From: Tannerella sp. oral taxon 808
GTDB taxonomy: Bacteria; Bacteroidota; Bacteroidia; Bacteroidales; Tannerellaceae
NCBI GenBank assembly: GCA_002890585.1
Contig: MIQB01000020.1
Location: forward strand, 1-30,560
Length of the DNA: 30,560 nt
Reading direction: 5' to 3'
In this document: piece by piece, positions 1 through 8,477 of the stretch
Layout: every line of letters starts with the position of its first letter
How positions within the stretch are numbered: the first letter of the stretch is position 1
Position numbers and translations under genes: made by a program
The notes under the pieces: model-generated
Databases searched by the model: none
The model's input: only the letters and a program-made list of their open reading frames with translations
What the model was told of the DNA's origin: nothing

Positions 1-1241
1 AGGATGCGTTCGATGAGGTAGGGGTTGAGGAAGTCGTAACAGATCAGATCGCGCGGTCGATCGGCGCTACGACGGTCGCGCTGGGGCCACTTCCGGGCAT
101 CGCGCAGGGTGCCAGTGCGGAAGAGGTTGACGGCCGGGATGAGCATCGATTGTCCGCCTTCCTCCATGAGGTATGAGAAGGGCAACGCGTGTGTGTCGGG
201 ATGGTTGCGGTGCTCGCCGGTGATCATGGAGTAAGCTCCGAAATGCGCCGGGGCCTGCACGTAGGAGTTGCTGCCGAACTTGCATCCGCGCTCGGCCACG
301 GACTGGTGGACGGCGCCGAGCTTGTAGGCGTGGTTGCTCATGTTCGACCCGCTGCCGATGTTGGCAAACGAGAGGCCGCAGGCGATGGAGAGGCTCGACT
401 TGTGGTGCGAGGCGGTGTGCGGAGCGGCGAAGACGGAGATGGCCTCGCCCTTGGCAAACATGCCGTTGGCAAAGAGCAGACAATCGATGGCTGTAAAGCC
501 TTGCTCCACCACGCAGCCCTCGCCCACGAAGCAGCGCTCGACGAAGGAACCGTCCACCACGTGTGCGCCGGGAGCCAGGATGAAGTCGCGGGCCATGACG
601 CCCACGCCCACCTTCGTCGGCGCGTCGGGTCGGCTCAGGATGGTGCCGCCCTGCAAGAGCGCGGCGCCGCAGACGGTAGCTCCATCACCGATGTGCACAT
701 CTGCGATGCGTCCGCAACCCTCCACCACGGCGCCCTCTCCGACGCGTCCGCGTGGCTCGGCAGCGATCTGCGCGGCATAAGCCTCGATGCTGCCGAACGC
801 GCGGCTGAGCGCCTCCGTGCGATGGCGATGGAAGACCATCACGTGTGCCGTCTGCGCCGTGAGGCCGTCGAAGAGGGGGATGGTGCGGCCGCCGTTCTCG
901 TTGGCCACAGCCACCCGCACGCCGTTGCCCGCTGTGGCGCCTGCGCGGTAGGTCATCGAGCCGATGTCGACGAGGCGGGCGCCGCGGCCGATCTCGTAGC
1001 CGGAGAGGGTGGTGCGTATGCCGGCGATGTGGACTGCGTCGCCCACGGCGCAGTCATGGATCGCGGCGTCGCGGAGGTCGACTGTGCTCCCGAGGCAGAC
1101 CTGCCCCGAGAAGCGCACGCGGCGCACCTGCTTGGCATCGAAGCCCACGGAGGCCACCTCCACGCACTGCCAATCTTCGGCCTCGCAGCCACCGGCCACG
1201 AGCGTGTCGATCTCGCCTTGCGTCAGTTTTCTGTACGACAT
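1..1241 (-). CDS. DUF4954 family protein (C-terminus cut off by window edge)
   Basis: Reading the minus strand from the ATG at 1241 gives an uninterrupted frame of 413 codons that runs off the left edge, so the C-terminus is missing. The start is MSYRKLTQGEIDTLVAGGC. The middle shows many short repeating hexapeptide-like stretches rich in G, A, V and I (for example GEGAVVEGCGRIADVHIGDG), as in left-handed beta-helix acyltransferase or nucleotidyltransferase-associated folds. I recognise it as the Bacteroidales DUF4954 family, usually about 650 residues and often likened to sugar-nucleotide pyrophosphorylase/acyltransferase helices; the biochemical role is not established. It lies just downstream of the DUF937-like gene on the same strand (11-nt gap), so co-transcription is plausible. 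Confidence 0.8.
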   Translation of the reverse strand, partial: MSYRKLTQGEIDTLVAGGCEAEDWQCVEVASVGFDAKQVRRVRFSGQVCLGSTVDLRDAAIHDCAVGDAVHIAGIRTTLSGYEIGRGARLVDIGSMTYRAGATAGNGVRVAVANENGGRTIPLFDGLTAQTAHVMVFHRHRTEALSRAFGSIEAYAAQIAAEPRGRVGEGAVVEGCGRIADVHIGDGATVCGAALLQGGTILSRPDAPTKVGVGVMARDFILAPGAHVVDGSFVERCFVGEGCVVEQGFTAIDCLLFANGMFAKGEAISVFAAPHTASHHKSSLSIACGLSFANIGSGSNMSNHAYKLGAVHQSVAERGCKFGSNSYVQAPAHFGAYSMITGEHRNHPDTHALPFSYLMEEGGQSMLIPAVNLFRTGTLRDARKWPQRDRRSADRPRDLICYDFLNPYLIERI

Positions 1242-1252
1242 GGCTCTCTGCC

Positions 1253-1594
1253 TCACTTCTTCTTCCCGCCGAACATTCCGGTGATGTCGTCCAGGATTTT
1301 GCCGTCCTTGTTCTTGTCGATCATGCCGGTGATCTTGTCCACGACGCCCTGGCCTTTGCTTTCGAGGTTACCCACGACGTCGCGGCCTTTACTCTCGAGG
1401 TTACCCACGACACCGCTGATCAGGCCGCTGAGGCCCTCGCCGCTGCCGGCTTTCTTGGAGACTACATCGAGGATCATCGGCAGCGCCGCTTGCAGGGCGC
1501 CCGAGGCTTGCGACTCGTTCAGGCCGGTCTTTTCCACAATCGTTTTGACGATCGACTGCACCGTCGATCCGCTGAATAAATCATTGAGATTCAT
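1253..1594 (-). CDS. DUF937-like small protein
   Basis: Encodes 113 residues from the ATG at 1594. The frame extends 13 codons further upstream, but that extension crosses the probable -10 element, and MNLNDLFSGSTVQSIVKTI is the typical family N-terminus. Residues 1-50 form amphipathic helices with the pattern of DUF937/YidB-like proteins (L..LFSG...V..I.EKTGL...QA). The second half contains two copies of a VVGNLESKG-type repeat, then DKITGMIDKNKDGKILDDI, and ends in the basic GGKKK. No signal peptide or membrane segment is visible. Function is unknown; the family is widespread in bacteria. Confidence 0.75.
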   Translation of the reverse strand: MNLNDLFSGSTVQSIVKTIVEKTGLNESQASGALQAALPMILDVVSKKAGSGEGLSGLISGVVGNLESKGRDVVGNLESKGQGVVDKITGMIDKNKDGKILDDITGMFGGKKK

Positions 1595-1630
1595 ATTGTA
1601 AGTATTTAATGGTGAATAAAAAATGTCGGC

Positions 1631-1638
1631 CAAAAGTA
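1631..1638 (-). promoter_or_regulatory. Putative Bacteroidota -7 element upstream of the DUF937-like gene
   Basis: The minus strand reads TACTTTTG, an exact match to TAnnTTTG, 36 bp before the ATG at 1594. No TTG is found at the expected distance upstream, so only half of the promoter is supported. Confidence 0.45.
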
Positions 1639-1704
1639 CGAGCGATTTTCAAAGTGAGGTGACGCTTACACTTGGTTTTTGTTTCCTCCTCCCCCTCCCA
1701 CGTA

Positions 1705-2109
1705 TTATTCGACAGCGAGCAGCTCACGCCCGAGCTTATGAAATCCCTGCACGATCCGGTCTCGTTGTTCCGGTCGCAGGGCGCGTGTCCCTCGTGCATA
1801 ATGCCCCAGCTGCCGTTCGTTGATGCCCGTCATTTGCGACAGCGCCGATCGGGTCAGCACGTTGCCATACTTATGTAGCAGTGCGGAGACTTGCAGTTCG
1901 TATTCCAACACGTAGTTCCCGTTTTTGATCGCTTCGGGCAGCGGGTCGCCGTCCTTGATGCTTCCTTCAATATGAAATCGGAACGCATCTTCAAACACTG
2001 CTTTCAGCTCCTCAAGGTTTCTATGTGTCACCACCACGACGCCGTTCACCTCAGCCGCAGCCGAATAATTCTTGTCGTCCCATCCGACGAGCACTTTTAC
2101 TTTTTCCAT
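1705..2109 (-). CDS. hicB: HicB family antitoxin
   Basis: Encodes 134 residues. The N-terminal ~65 residues (KVLVGWDDKNYSAAAEVNG... then NLEELKAVFEDAFRFH) match the partial RNase H-like HicB fold, with the typical shift from beta strands to a helix. The C-terminal ~50 residues (LTRSALSQMTGINERQLGHY) form a helix-turn-helix that would bind the operon's own operator. It follows hicA with a 42-nt gap in the order toxin then antitoxin, which is common for this family. By family knowledge it neutralises HicA and represses the promoter. Confidence 0.88.
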   Translation of the reverse strand: MEKVKVLVGWDDKNYSAAAEVNGVVVVTHRNLEELKAVFEDAFRFHIEGSIKDGDPLPEAIKNGNYVLEYELQVSALLHKYGNVLTRSALSQMTGINERQLGHYARGTRALRPEQRDRIVQGFHKLGRELLAVE

Positions 2110-2151
2110 TGTATATCATATGACTTTGTTTTCAACAGAGAATGAGATGCT

Positions 2152-2346
2152 TCATTTCCATCCTGCCTGCTTAAAGATGCTGTTTAGAATCTCTTGGCTT
2201 AGGGTGTCACTTGGTTGTCCATTCACGGTCACCTTTCCCTGCTTAGAAGCATGAACAAACTGCCGGTGACTGCCTCGTTGGGTCGTCATAATCCAGCCAT
2301 CATTTCGTAGCATCCGTAGTATTTCTACCACCTTAAATCGCTTCAT
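2152..2346 (-). CDS. hicA: HicA family mRNA interferase toxin
   Basis: I chose the ATG at 2346, giving 64 residues (MKRFKVVEILRMLRNDGW...), the normal HicA length. The same frame is open for 27 more codons upstream, but these overlap the -7 box and do not look like HicA. The core shows the double-stranded RNA-binding-like fold signature GSHRQF with the catalytic histidine, followed by KVTVNGQPSDTLSQEILNSI and KQAG near the end. By family knowledge it cleaves mRNA independently of ribosomes until bound by HicB. A purine-rich GAAGAAGA lies upstream of the start. Confidence 0.88.
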   Translation of the reverse strand: MKRFKVVEILRMLRNDGWIMTTQRGSHRQFVHASKQGKVTVNGQPSDTLSQEILNSIFKQAGWK

Positions 2347-2370
2347 CTTATTCGTCTTCTTCTCACGCCG

Positions 2371-2378
2371 CAAAGATA
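2371..2378 (-). promoter_or_regulatory. Putative hicAB -7 element
   Basis: The minus strand reads TATCTTTG, an exact TAnnTTTG match, 24 bp before the hicA ATG. A TTG at the -33 position is not evident. The short distance leaves a leader of roughly 15-20 nt. Confidence 0.5.
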
Positions 2379-2460
2379 GGAGGCTCACCATCCGCCCTTT
2401 CCCCTTGTAATCATCAGATACAGCCATGCAGGTGCATTCATCCGTGGGATGCTTGTGAGG

Positions 2461-2475
2461 GCGTAAACGTTACGC
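2461..2475. repeat. 15-bp palindrome between hicA and the repeat block
   Basis: GCGTAA-acg-TTACGC is a perfect inverted repeat with a 3-bp centre. It sits between the hicAB promoter and the left edge of the repeat block, so it could be an operator or the outermost element of that block. Confidence 0.5.
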
Positions 2476-2610
2476 CCCCACAGGAAAACGCGCCACGTTT
2501 TGCCTTGCGGCACCGCTATCAATTCCGAAACGTGCCTCCGCAAGCATTCCGGGATTGCTGCAAGCCCCGAAATGCGCCACATTTTGCCTTGTGGCACTGC
2601 TATGAATTCC

Positions 2611-2714
2611 AAAACGCGCCCCCGCAGGCATTCCGGGAGTGCTTTTAAGTCCAAAACTCGGCGCATTTTGCAATCTCCTGTATTAAATTGCTGTCATATG
2701 CAATGCATATCATA
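2611..2714. repeat. Left arm of ~100-bp inverted repeat flanking the 42-bp array
   Basis: This stretch is similar in inverted orientation to about 3117-3214. The shared parts include gcattccgggagtgctttta and gcgcattttgcaatctcc, followed by AAATTGCT and ATATGCA. The arms therefore face each other across the 42-bp array. Confidence 0.8.
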
Positions 2715-3124
2715 AGCCTACACACCGAGAGCTTATTACTTGCAACGCATATCATAAGCCTACACACCGAGAGCTTATTACTTGCAACGCATATCATAAA
2801 CATACACACCGAAGGTTTATTACTTGCAATGCATATCATAAACCTACACACCGAGGGCTTATTACTTGCAATGCATATCATAAGCCTATACACCGAGAGT
2901 TTATTACTTGCAATGCATATCATAAACCTACACACCGAAGGTTTATTACCTGCAACGCATATCATAAACCTACACACCGAGAGTTTATTACTTGCAATGC
3001 ATATCATAAACCAACACACCGAGAGCTTATTACCTGCAATGCATGTAGCAGAGTTTTATATCGAACGAATGCTATTTGCATTGCAGATAGGAGCGTCTCG
3101 CACCGAGAGATTGCTACTTGCAAT
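2705..3124. repeat. 42-bp tandem repeat, 8 good plus 2 degenerate units
   Basis: Units begin with gcatatcataa at 2705, 2747, 2789, 2831, 2873, 2915, 2957 and 2999, exactly 42 bp apart. Degenerate units follow at 3041 and 3083, and a partial one at 3125. Each unit has an inner inverted repeat separated by the nearly constant acacaccga. Units 1 and 2 pair ATAAGC with GCTTAT; units 3, 6 and 7 pair ATAAAC with GTTTAT, so both arms have changed together. Units 4, 5 and 8 carry one mismatched or wobble pair. Confidence 0.92.
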
Positions 3125-3214
3125 GCATATTCCAGCAATTTTATATGGGAGATTGCAAAATGCGCTGAGTTTCGGGCTTAAAAGCACTCCCGGAATGCCT
3201 GCGGAGGCGCGTTT
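3117..3214. repeat. Right arm of ~100-bp inverted repeat flanking the 42-bp array
   Basis: Reverse complement partner of about 2611-2714; contains ggagattgcaaaatgcgc and taaaagcactcccggaatgc. The arms are imperfect, with clustered differences near the array edge. Confidence 0.8.
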
Positions 3215-3415
3215 GGGGGGCTGCGGCAGTCTGACAAGGCAAAACGTGGCGACGCACGGGCTGCGCATCGCTGCGGGAAGGGGAAAAGCGGTGCGTTTGG
3301 GGGATTGCGCGAGTCTGGCAAGGCGAAACGTGGCGACGCATGGGCAGTGCATGGGCTGCACACCGCCGCCGCAAGGGAAAAAGCGACAAGGGGCGAAGGA
3401 TTGTGTTACAAAATA

Positions 3416-3444
3416 TTGCTTGGCGATGGAAATATTTACTTTCG
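3416..3444 (+). promoter_or_regulatory. Putative promoter of the susC operon
   Basis: TTG at 3416-3418, an 18-bp spacer and TACTTTCG at 3437-3444, one mismatch from TAnnTTTG. Transcription would begin near 3450, giving a leader of about 180 nt before the susC ATG. The upstream element touches the degenerate right end of array 1. Confidence 0.4.
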
Positions 3445-3631
3445 CCCCCGTTCACATTCGCACAGTGAGATGTTGCGTTTGCCTTGCAAAAACACCCTCA
3501 TATCCATCTATCTTCAACAGTAATAAGACATAACAACGGATGCACCGGGGCACGGCTCTCGATCGAGACCATGCCCTCGACGGGTGCGGAAATGATAAAA
3601 ATTGTTTTACCTCATATTCAATAATCATCTT

Positions 3632-6600
3632 ATGGCCTATAAAAACAATTACAGCAAACACACCGGCCGAAGAAGAGTCGGTAAATCGTGGCAGATGGCG
3701 TTTCTGTCCCTGCATTTGATGGCTTGGGGCGGCTTGCAGTCGGCCCAGGCGGCAGGCGAGACGGTAGCCAGAGGCGCGAAATGGAGCGCCACAGCGCCGC
3801 AGCACTCCGCGGGCAGCGAGCAGCGGAGGGTGACGCCACAAGTGAAAGGCAAGATCATTGGCATCGTCGTGGACGAGGCCGGCGAGCCAGTCATCGGCGC
3901 ACACATCATCGTGAAGGAAAACCCAACCTTGGGAACGATCACCGACGCGGACGGGCGCTTCACGATCGTGACAGATGCCCCGCAACTGACGCTCGTCGTC
4001 TCCTACGTGGGCTTCGCTAATCAGGAAGTCATCGCCAAGTCTGGGCACGAGGTGGCCGTGATCCTGCAACTCGACAGCCAAGTGATGGAAGACTGTGTAG
4101 TGATCGGCTACGGGAGCAAGGACAAGAAGAGCCTCACGAGCTCCATCTCGTCGCTGAAGAACGACGACATCGAGCAGCTGGCGCGGTCGGCCTCATCGGT
4201 CGACGGCATGCTGGGGGGCGCCGTAAAGGGCGTCTTCAGTGTGCAATCGAGCGGCGCACCGGGTGCAGGCCCGACGATCAACGTGCGCGGCATCACCTCG
4301 CCCGTCCCGCGGGAAAGGATGAACAAGCAATCGAACGCCCCGCTCTACGTCATCGACGGCATGCCCCACTTCGTGGAAGACAACAACCTGAACCCGCTGC
4401 TCTCCATCTCGCCCTACGACATTGAAAGCGTCGACATCCTCAAGGACGCCTCGGCCACGGCCATCTACGGATCGCGTGGCGCCAACGGTGTGGTGATCGT
4501 CAAGACGCGTAACGGCAAGAAGAACGAAAAGCTGACCATCGATGCCGGCTATACGCTTGCCATCGGTAACCCGATTAAGGAATACAAGCCGCTCAACACA
4601 GCCGAGTTCAAGCAGCTGCAAGAGGAGATCATTCAGGAGACACTGCGGAACGTCCGCGAGAATGGCGGCGGACTGATGGACGCGGTGACTTACAGCGCGA
4701 TTGGCATGTTTGGGAACCTCGATGCGACGCTCGACCCGGCGACGTATTTATATAAGCTCAACGCCTACAAAGGGCTGCGCAACAATGCCTTCGGGAGCAT
4801 CTCAACCAACTGGAACGACGAGATCACACGCCGCAATGCAACCACCAACCAATACTACCTCTCGCTGCGCGGCGGATCGGCCATGTCAAACTATTCGGCC
4901 TCGTTTAACGCCACCGATCAGCAGGGGCTCTTGATCAACGATCACCTGAAGCATTATGGCGGGCGCACAGCGGTGGATGCGGAGATCTCCCCGCGCCTGA
5001 AGGCCGGAGCCACGCTGAGCTATTCAGCCACCTCACGCAAGTCGGGCAACCTGCGCGAGGGCTTTGAGGAGGGGCTGACCACATGGCGCATGCGCCCCGA
5101 CCTGCCCGTACGCGATGCGCGGGGCGAATTCCTCCGCTTCGACGCTACGCCACTCTACGGCATCCCCATCATGAGCCCGAACCCCGTGGCCGTAAAGAGC
5201 CGGAAGAACAACTTCGAGTCGCGCCAATTCATGGGTAGCGGCTATGCCGATGTGACGATCATCGAAGGGCTGAAGGCACACGCCGAAGTCAACATCTCCA
5301 CCTCTTCGCAACGCGATCGCTACTTCATCCCCTCTTACGCCCAAGCGCTCGTGCCCGCCATGGAGCTGAAAGCCAGCCTCAGCGAAGAAGACAACACCAT
5401 GACGCAGACCTCCCTCAACTTCCGCCTCGATTACAACCGCACCTTCGGCCAACATGGCATCGCGGCCATCCTCGGTGTCGGCAGCGACCGCACCTATTAT
5501 CAGCTGCGCACGGTGAACGCCAGCGACTTCTTCAACGAATCGATCTTGGACAACATCGGATCAGCTAACACCTACCTCCCCACCACAGACAGCTACGCCC
5601 GCGGCGGACTGAATTCCACCTATGCCCGCGTCAGCTACGACTATGCGCATCGCTACTTAGCCGAGCTCAGCTTCCGCAGCGACGCCTCGTCGAAGTTTGG
5701 GCCTCACAATCGCGTGGCCACCTTCCCCGCCGTATCCTTGGGCTGGCGCCTGGGCAACGAGAAGTTCATGGAGGGGCAACGCCATTGGTTAGACGACCTC
5801 AAGCTGCGCCTGAGCTGGGGTAAGACGGGGTCGACTAACGTGAGCGACTTCTCCTACCTCCGCTATTACACCAAGGGCGGGCGCTACGGCGAGAAGCCGG
5901 GCGTGTGGTTGGAGCGTAACCTGCCCAACCGCGACATCCGCTGGGAGATCACCACGGAATACAACGGCGGCATCGACTTCTCCCTCTTCGACCATCGCCT
6001 CTACGGCTCGTTCGACGTCTACAACCGGACGACCAAGGGCGCACTTGTCAATTCGCCCTACCTGATGGAGTCGGGTATGGACTCGTACACCTCCAACTTG
6101 ATCGACATGAGCAACCGCGGCTTCGAGCTGGAGCTGGGGGGAAGCATCGTCGCAACGAAAGACTTTTCGTGGACGACTTCCTTCAACATCGCCTCCAACC
6201 GCAACAAGGTCTTGAAGCTGAACGGCGCCAACCTGAATGTCGATATGCAAGACCTCATCGTCGAGGGGGAGCCTGTGGGCGCCATCAAAGGATACCGAGT
6301 GAAGGGCATCGCACGTAGTCGCGCCGAGGTGGACAAGCTCGACGAACAGGCACGCGCCAAGGGACATATGCTCTATCAGAACGCGCTCGGCGTGGGCGAC
6401 TACATCGTTGAGGACGTCAACGGCGATGGGCGCATCTCTTCTGACGATCGCACCGTGATCGGTTCGCCACAGCCCAAGTTCTTCGGTGGGTGGAACAACA
6501 CGATCACCTACAAGCGTGTCGACCTCTCCTTCTTCATGCAGTTCACCCAGGGCGGGAAGGCCATCTATTCCGACATCGCTCTCGACCTGGCGAGCACCCT

Positions 6601-6976
6601 CGGGCAGAGCATCACCCGCGAGACGTTTAACAACACCTGGACGCCTGACCGCCCCAACGCCCGCTTCCCGCGGCTCGTCTATGGGCAATACAATGGCTAC
6701 AATAGGCAGTATAACGACCGCATGCTCTACTCCACCTCCTACCTGCGTATGAAGAACATCACGCTGACTTATCGCTTCCCGGCCAACCTGCTGCGCACTG
6801 TTGGTTTGCAGAGTGCCTCCGTCTTTGCGATGGTTACGAACCTCTTCACCATCACGCCGTGGCCGGGGCTTGATCCTGAGTTGGTCGGCTCCGGAATACA
6901 CCGTGGGCAAGGCGCTGATGCGGATCCTTATCCACTGAGTCGCACCGTCTCCTTTGGTGTGCATTTGCAGTTCTAA
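3632..6976 (+). CDS. SusC/RagA family TonB-linked outer membrane transporter
   Basis: Encodes 1114 residues from the ATG at 3632; an in-frame TTG at 3602 is less likely. The N-terminus has a basic region (KHTGRRRVGKSW), a hydrophobic stretch and SAQA-A, consistent with a signal peptide. Residues ~72-155 are a carboxypeptidase D-like beta-sandwich (GKIIGIVVDEAGEPVIGAHI). The plug follows, with YVIDGMPHF, then YDIESVDILKDASATAIYGS and RGANGVVIVKT, all hallmark SusC motifs. The rest is a beta-barrel ending in an aromatic residue (FGVHLQF). With SusD it would import an oligomeric nutrient in a TonB-dependent way; the substrate cannot be read from the sequence. First gene of the susC-susD-tlpA operon, 19 bp before susD. 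Confidence 0.95.
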   Translation: MAYKNNYSKHTGRRRVGKSWQMAFLSLHLMAWGGLQSAQAAGETVARGAKWSATAPQHSAGSEQRRVTPQVKGKIIGIVVDEAGEPVIGAHIIVKENPTLGTITDADGRFTIVTDAPQLTLVVSYVGFANQEVIAKSGHEVAVILQLDSQVMEDCVVIGYGSKDKKSLTSSISSLKNDDIEQLARSASSVDGMLGGAVKGVFSVQSSGAPGAGPTINVRGITSPVPRERMNKQSNAPLYVIDGMPHFVEDNNLNPLLSISPYDIESVDILKDASATAIYGSRGANGVVIVKTRNGKKNEKLTIDAGYTLAIGNPIKEYKPLNTAEFKQLQEEIIQETLRNVRENGGGLMDAVTYSAIGMFGNLDATLDPATYLYKLNAYKGLRNNAFGSISTNWNDEITRRNATTNQYYLSLRGGSAMSNYSASFNATDQQGLLINDHLKHYGGRTAVDAEISPRLKAGATLSYSATSRKSGNLREGFEEGLTTWRMRPDLPVRDARGEFLRFDATPLYGIPIMSPNPVAVKSRKNNFESRQFMGSGYADVTIIEGLKAHAEVNISTSSQRDRYFIPSYAQALVPAMELKASLSEEDNTMTQTSLNFRLDYNRTFGQHGIAAILGVGSDRTYYQLRTVNASDFFNESILDNIGSANTYLPTTDSYARGGLNSTYARVSYDYAHRYLAELSFRSDASSKFGPHNRVATFPAVSLGWRLGNEKFMEGQRHWLDDLKLRLSWGKTGSTNVSDFSYLRYYTKGGRYGEKPGVWLERNLPNRDIRWEITTEYNGGIDFSLFDHRLYGSFDVYNRTTKGALVNSPYLMESGMDSYTSNLIDMSNRGFELELGGSIVATKDFSWTTSFNIASNRNKVLKLNGANLNVDMQDLIVEGEPVGAIKGYRVKGIARSRAEVDKLDEQARAKGHMLYQNALGVGDYIVEDVNGDGRISSDDRTVIGSPQPKFFGGWNNTITYKRVDLSFFMQFTQGGKAIYSDIALDLASTLGQSITRETFNNTWTPDRPNARFPRLVYGQYNGYNRQYNDRMLYSTSYLRMKNITLTYRFPANLLRTVGLQSASVFAMVTNLFTITPWPGLDPELVGSGIHRGQGADADPYPLSRTVSFGVHLQF

Positions 6977-6995
6977 TTCATAAACATCCACCGAA

Positions 6996-8405
6996 ATGAA
7001 AACGACACATTATATCATAGGTTTCTGCCTTGCCCTCGCCCTTTCGGCCTGCGAGCTTATTGGCAGCATCGACGAGATTGATCCAGAGTATAAACTGACG
7101 GACGAGAACGTGATCACCGACGCCAAGTCGGCCGAGGCTGGCCTCAACGGCGTCTACCTCTCGTGGCGCACCTACCGCATCGGGTGGATGCGGCACCTCT
7201 TAGACGCCCGCACTGGGGCAGAAAACGAAGTGTTCATCAGCGGCATCGATGGCTTTGCTGACAATGAGGTGACGGACGACAACGCGGGTGTGGAAATGAA
7301 TTACACGGCGCTCTACTACGTGGTGCAGAATGCCTCTGCGCTGTTGGAGAACCTCGATAAGGCGCCTTCCATCCCGACGCTGACGAAGGAGCGGCGCGCT
7401 GAGATTGTGGGTGAAGCCAAGTTCTCGCGCGCCTTGGCACGCCTCATCCTGCTGCGGCAGTATGGCGAGTTCTACAACCGCAGCTCGGCCTTCGGCATTG
7501 TGATTTACCCCAACAACCTATCGGTGAAGGGCAACGTGTCCATGCCCCGGTCGACGGTGGAGGAAAGCTACCGCGCCATCTTGGCCGACCTTGACGAGGC
7601 TATCGCTAAGGCGCCCGCCACGAATGAGCATTACCGCGTGAGCCAGCTTGCAGCCAAGGGGCTGAAGGCGCGTGTGCTGCTCTACATGAAGGAGTTTGCC
7701 AAGGCCGCTGCGCTGGCGCGCGAAGTGCTCAGCCAGGCGCCCGCTGCGGGTTATTCCCTTGAGGCGGACTTTAAGCAGCTGTTTGAAAACAGCTTCCTCT
7801 CGAAAGAGATGCTCTTTGCCATCTATGCGACGGCGCCGAATGAGACGTACAACGATGGCCTCTGGAATACCTCTATTGCCGGGCCGGTCACTAACAAGAT
7901 AGCCGCCGCCGTGGCGCCTAACGATAGCGCGCAGGACAAGCGCTTCGCTGCCATCTACATAGACCTTGACCCGACGATGCCGGACATCGTGAACAACAAG
8001 TATCACTTCATCGATGGCGCCGCGGGCACCAAGCAAGACTCCCACTACTACCTCCGCTTGGCCGAGATGTATTACATCATTGCTGAGGCTGAGGCGCGAT
8101 TGGGGCATGTGGCCGCCTCGCGCCAGGCCCTGAAGGACATCATCTGCATCCCGCGCGCTGGGTATACGACGGCCTATGTGGATGCCATCCCTGACGGAAG
8201 CATGTTGGAGATGATCCTCCGCCACAAGTGGATGGAGTTCGTTACGGAAAACAACGAGGAGTGGTTCGACCTTGTCCGCTACCATGCATGGGATAAGTAC
8301 CCCATCGCCCCCTACTACGTCCGGTCTGACCGCCACCTCACGCTCCCCATCCCCCGCAAAGCCCTCGGCGGAAACCGCGAGCTGAAGCAGAATCCGGGGT
8401 ATTGA
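6996..8405 (+). CDS. SusD/RagB family nutrient-binding outer membrane lipoprotein
   Basis: Encodes 469 residues. The N-terminus MKTTHYIIGFCLALALSAC is a lipoprotein signal with the lipidated Cys19. The next residues (DEIDPEYKLTDENVITDAKS) resemble the SusD N-terminal segment. TPR-like helices follow, and the C-terminal signature is clear: YYLRLAEMYYIIAEAEARLG, then HKWMEFVTENNEEWFDLVRY and the final LPIPRKAL...LKQNPGY. It is shorter than many SusD proteins (500-600 residues). It would cap the SusC barrel and bind the substrate at the cell surface. It starts 19 bp after susC. Confidence 0.93.
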   Translation: MKTTHYIIGFCLALALSACELIGSIDEIDPEYKLTDENVITDAKSAEAGLNGVYLSWRTYRIGWMRHLLDARTGAENEVFISGIDGFADNEVTDDNAGVEMNYTALYYVVQNASALLENLDKAPSIPTLTKERRAEIVGEAKFSRALARLILLRQYGEFYNRSSAFGIVIYPNNLSVKGNVSMPRSTVEESYRAILADLDEAIAKAPATNEHYRVSQLAAKGLKARVLLYMKEFAKAAALAREVLSQAPAAGYSLEADFKQLFENSFLSKEMLFAIYATAPNETYNDGLWNTSIAGPVTNKIAAAVAPNDSAQDKRFAAIYIDLDPTMPDIVNNKYHFIDGAAGTKQDSHYYLRLAEMYYIIAEAEARLGHVAASRQALKDIICIPRAGYTTAYVDAIPDGSMLEMILRHKWMEFVTENNEEWFDLVRYHAWDKYPIAPYYVRSDRHLTLPIPRKALGGNRELKQNPGY

Positions 8406-8477
8406 CGGATGCTCAAAGAGCGATTAAGCATTGATCAAATCCCCATTAACCGACATATAAATCCTACATAAACAGAA

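Larger units (their letters stand above)
2485..3420. repeat. Composite intergenic repeat block (array 1): 84-bp units, 42-bp array, inverted 84-bp units
   Basis: Three nested parts. On the left, 84-bp units start at 2485, 2569 and 2653 (the last partial), recognisable by cgccacgttttgcctt-like cores. The centre is a 42-bp tandem array (2705-3124). On the right, related units lie in inverted orientation with corresponding points at 3155, 3239 and 3323, again 84 bp apart. Open frames on both strands across this block are side effects of the multiple-of-three period. Apart from the hicAB upstream elements and the susC promoter, I see no gene between 2347 and 3631. Confidence 0.85.

Noticed and set aside
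2485..3420. Insertion sequence or intact mobile element
   Set aside because: No transposase frame and no visible target-site duplication; inverted arms are internal to a repeat block rather than true element ends.
2688..3533. 281-codon plus-strand frame with 14-residue repeats over array 1, and a 124-codon minus-strand frame over the same repeats
   Set aside because: The 42-bp period is a multiple of three, so any stop-free unit gives long open frames on both strands. There is no start-site support and the frames continue into unrelated inverted repeats; the 41-bp arrays elsewhere, built in the same way, cannot encode repeats.
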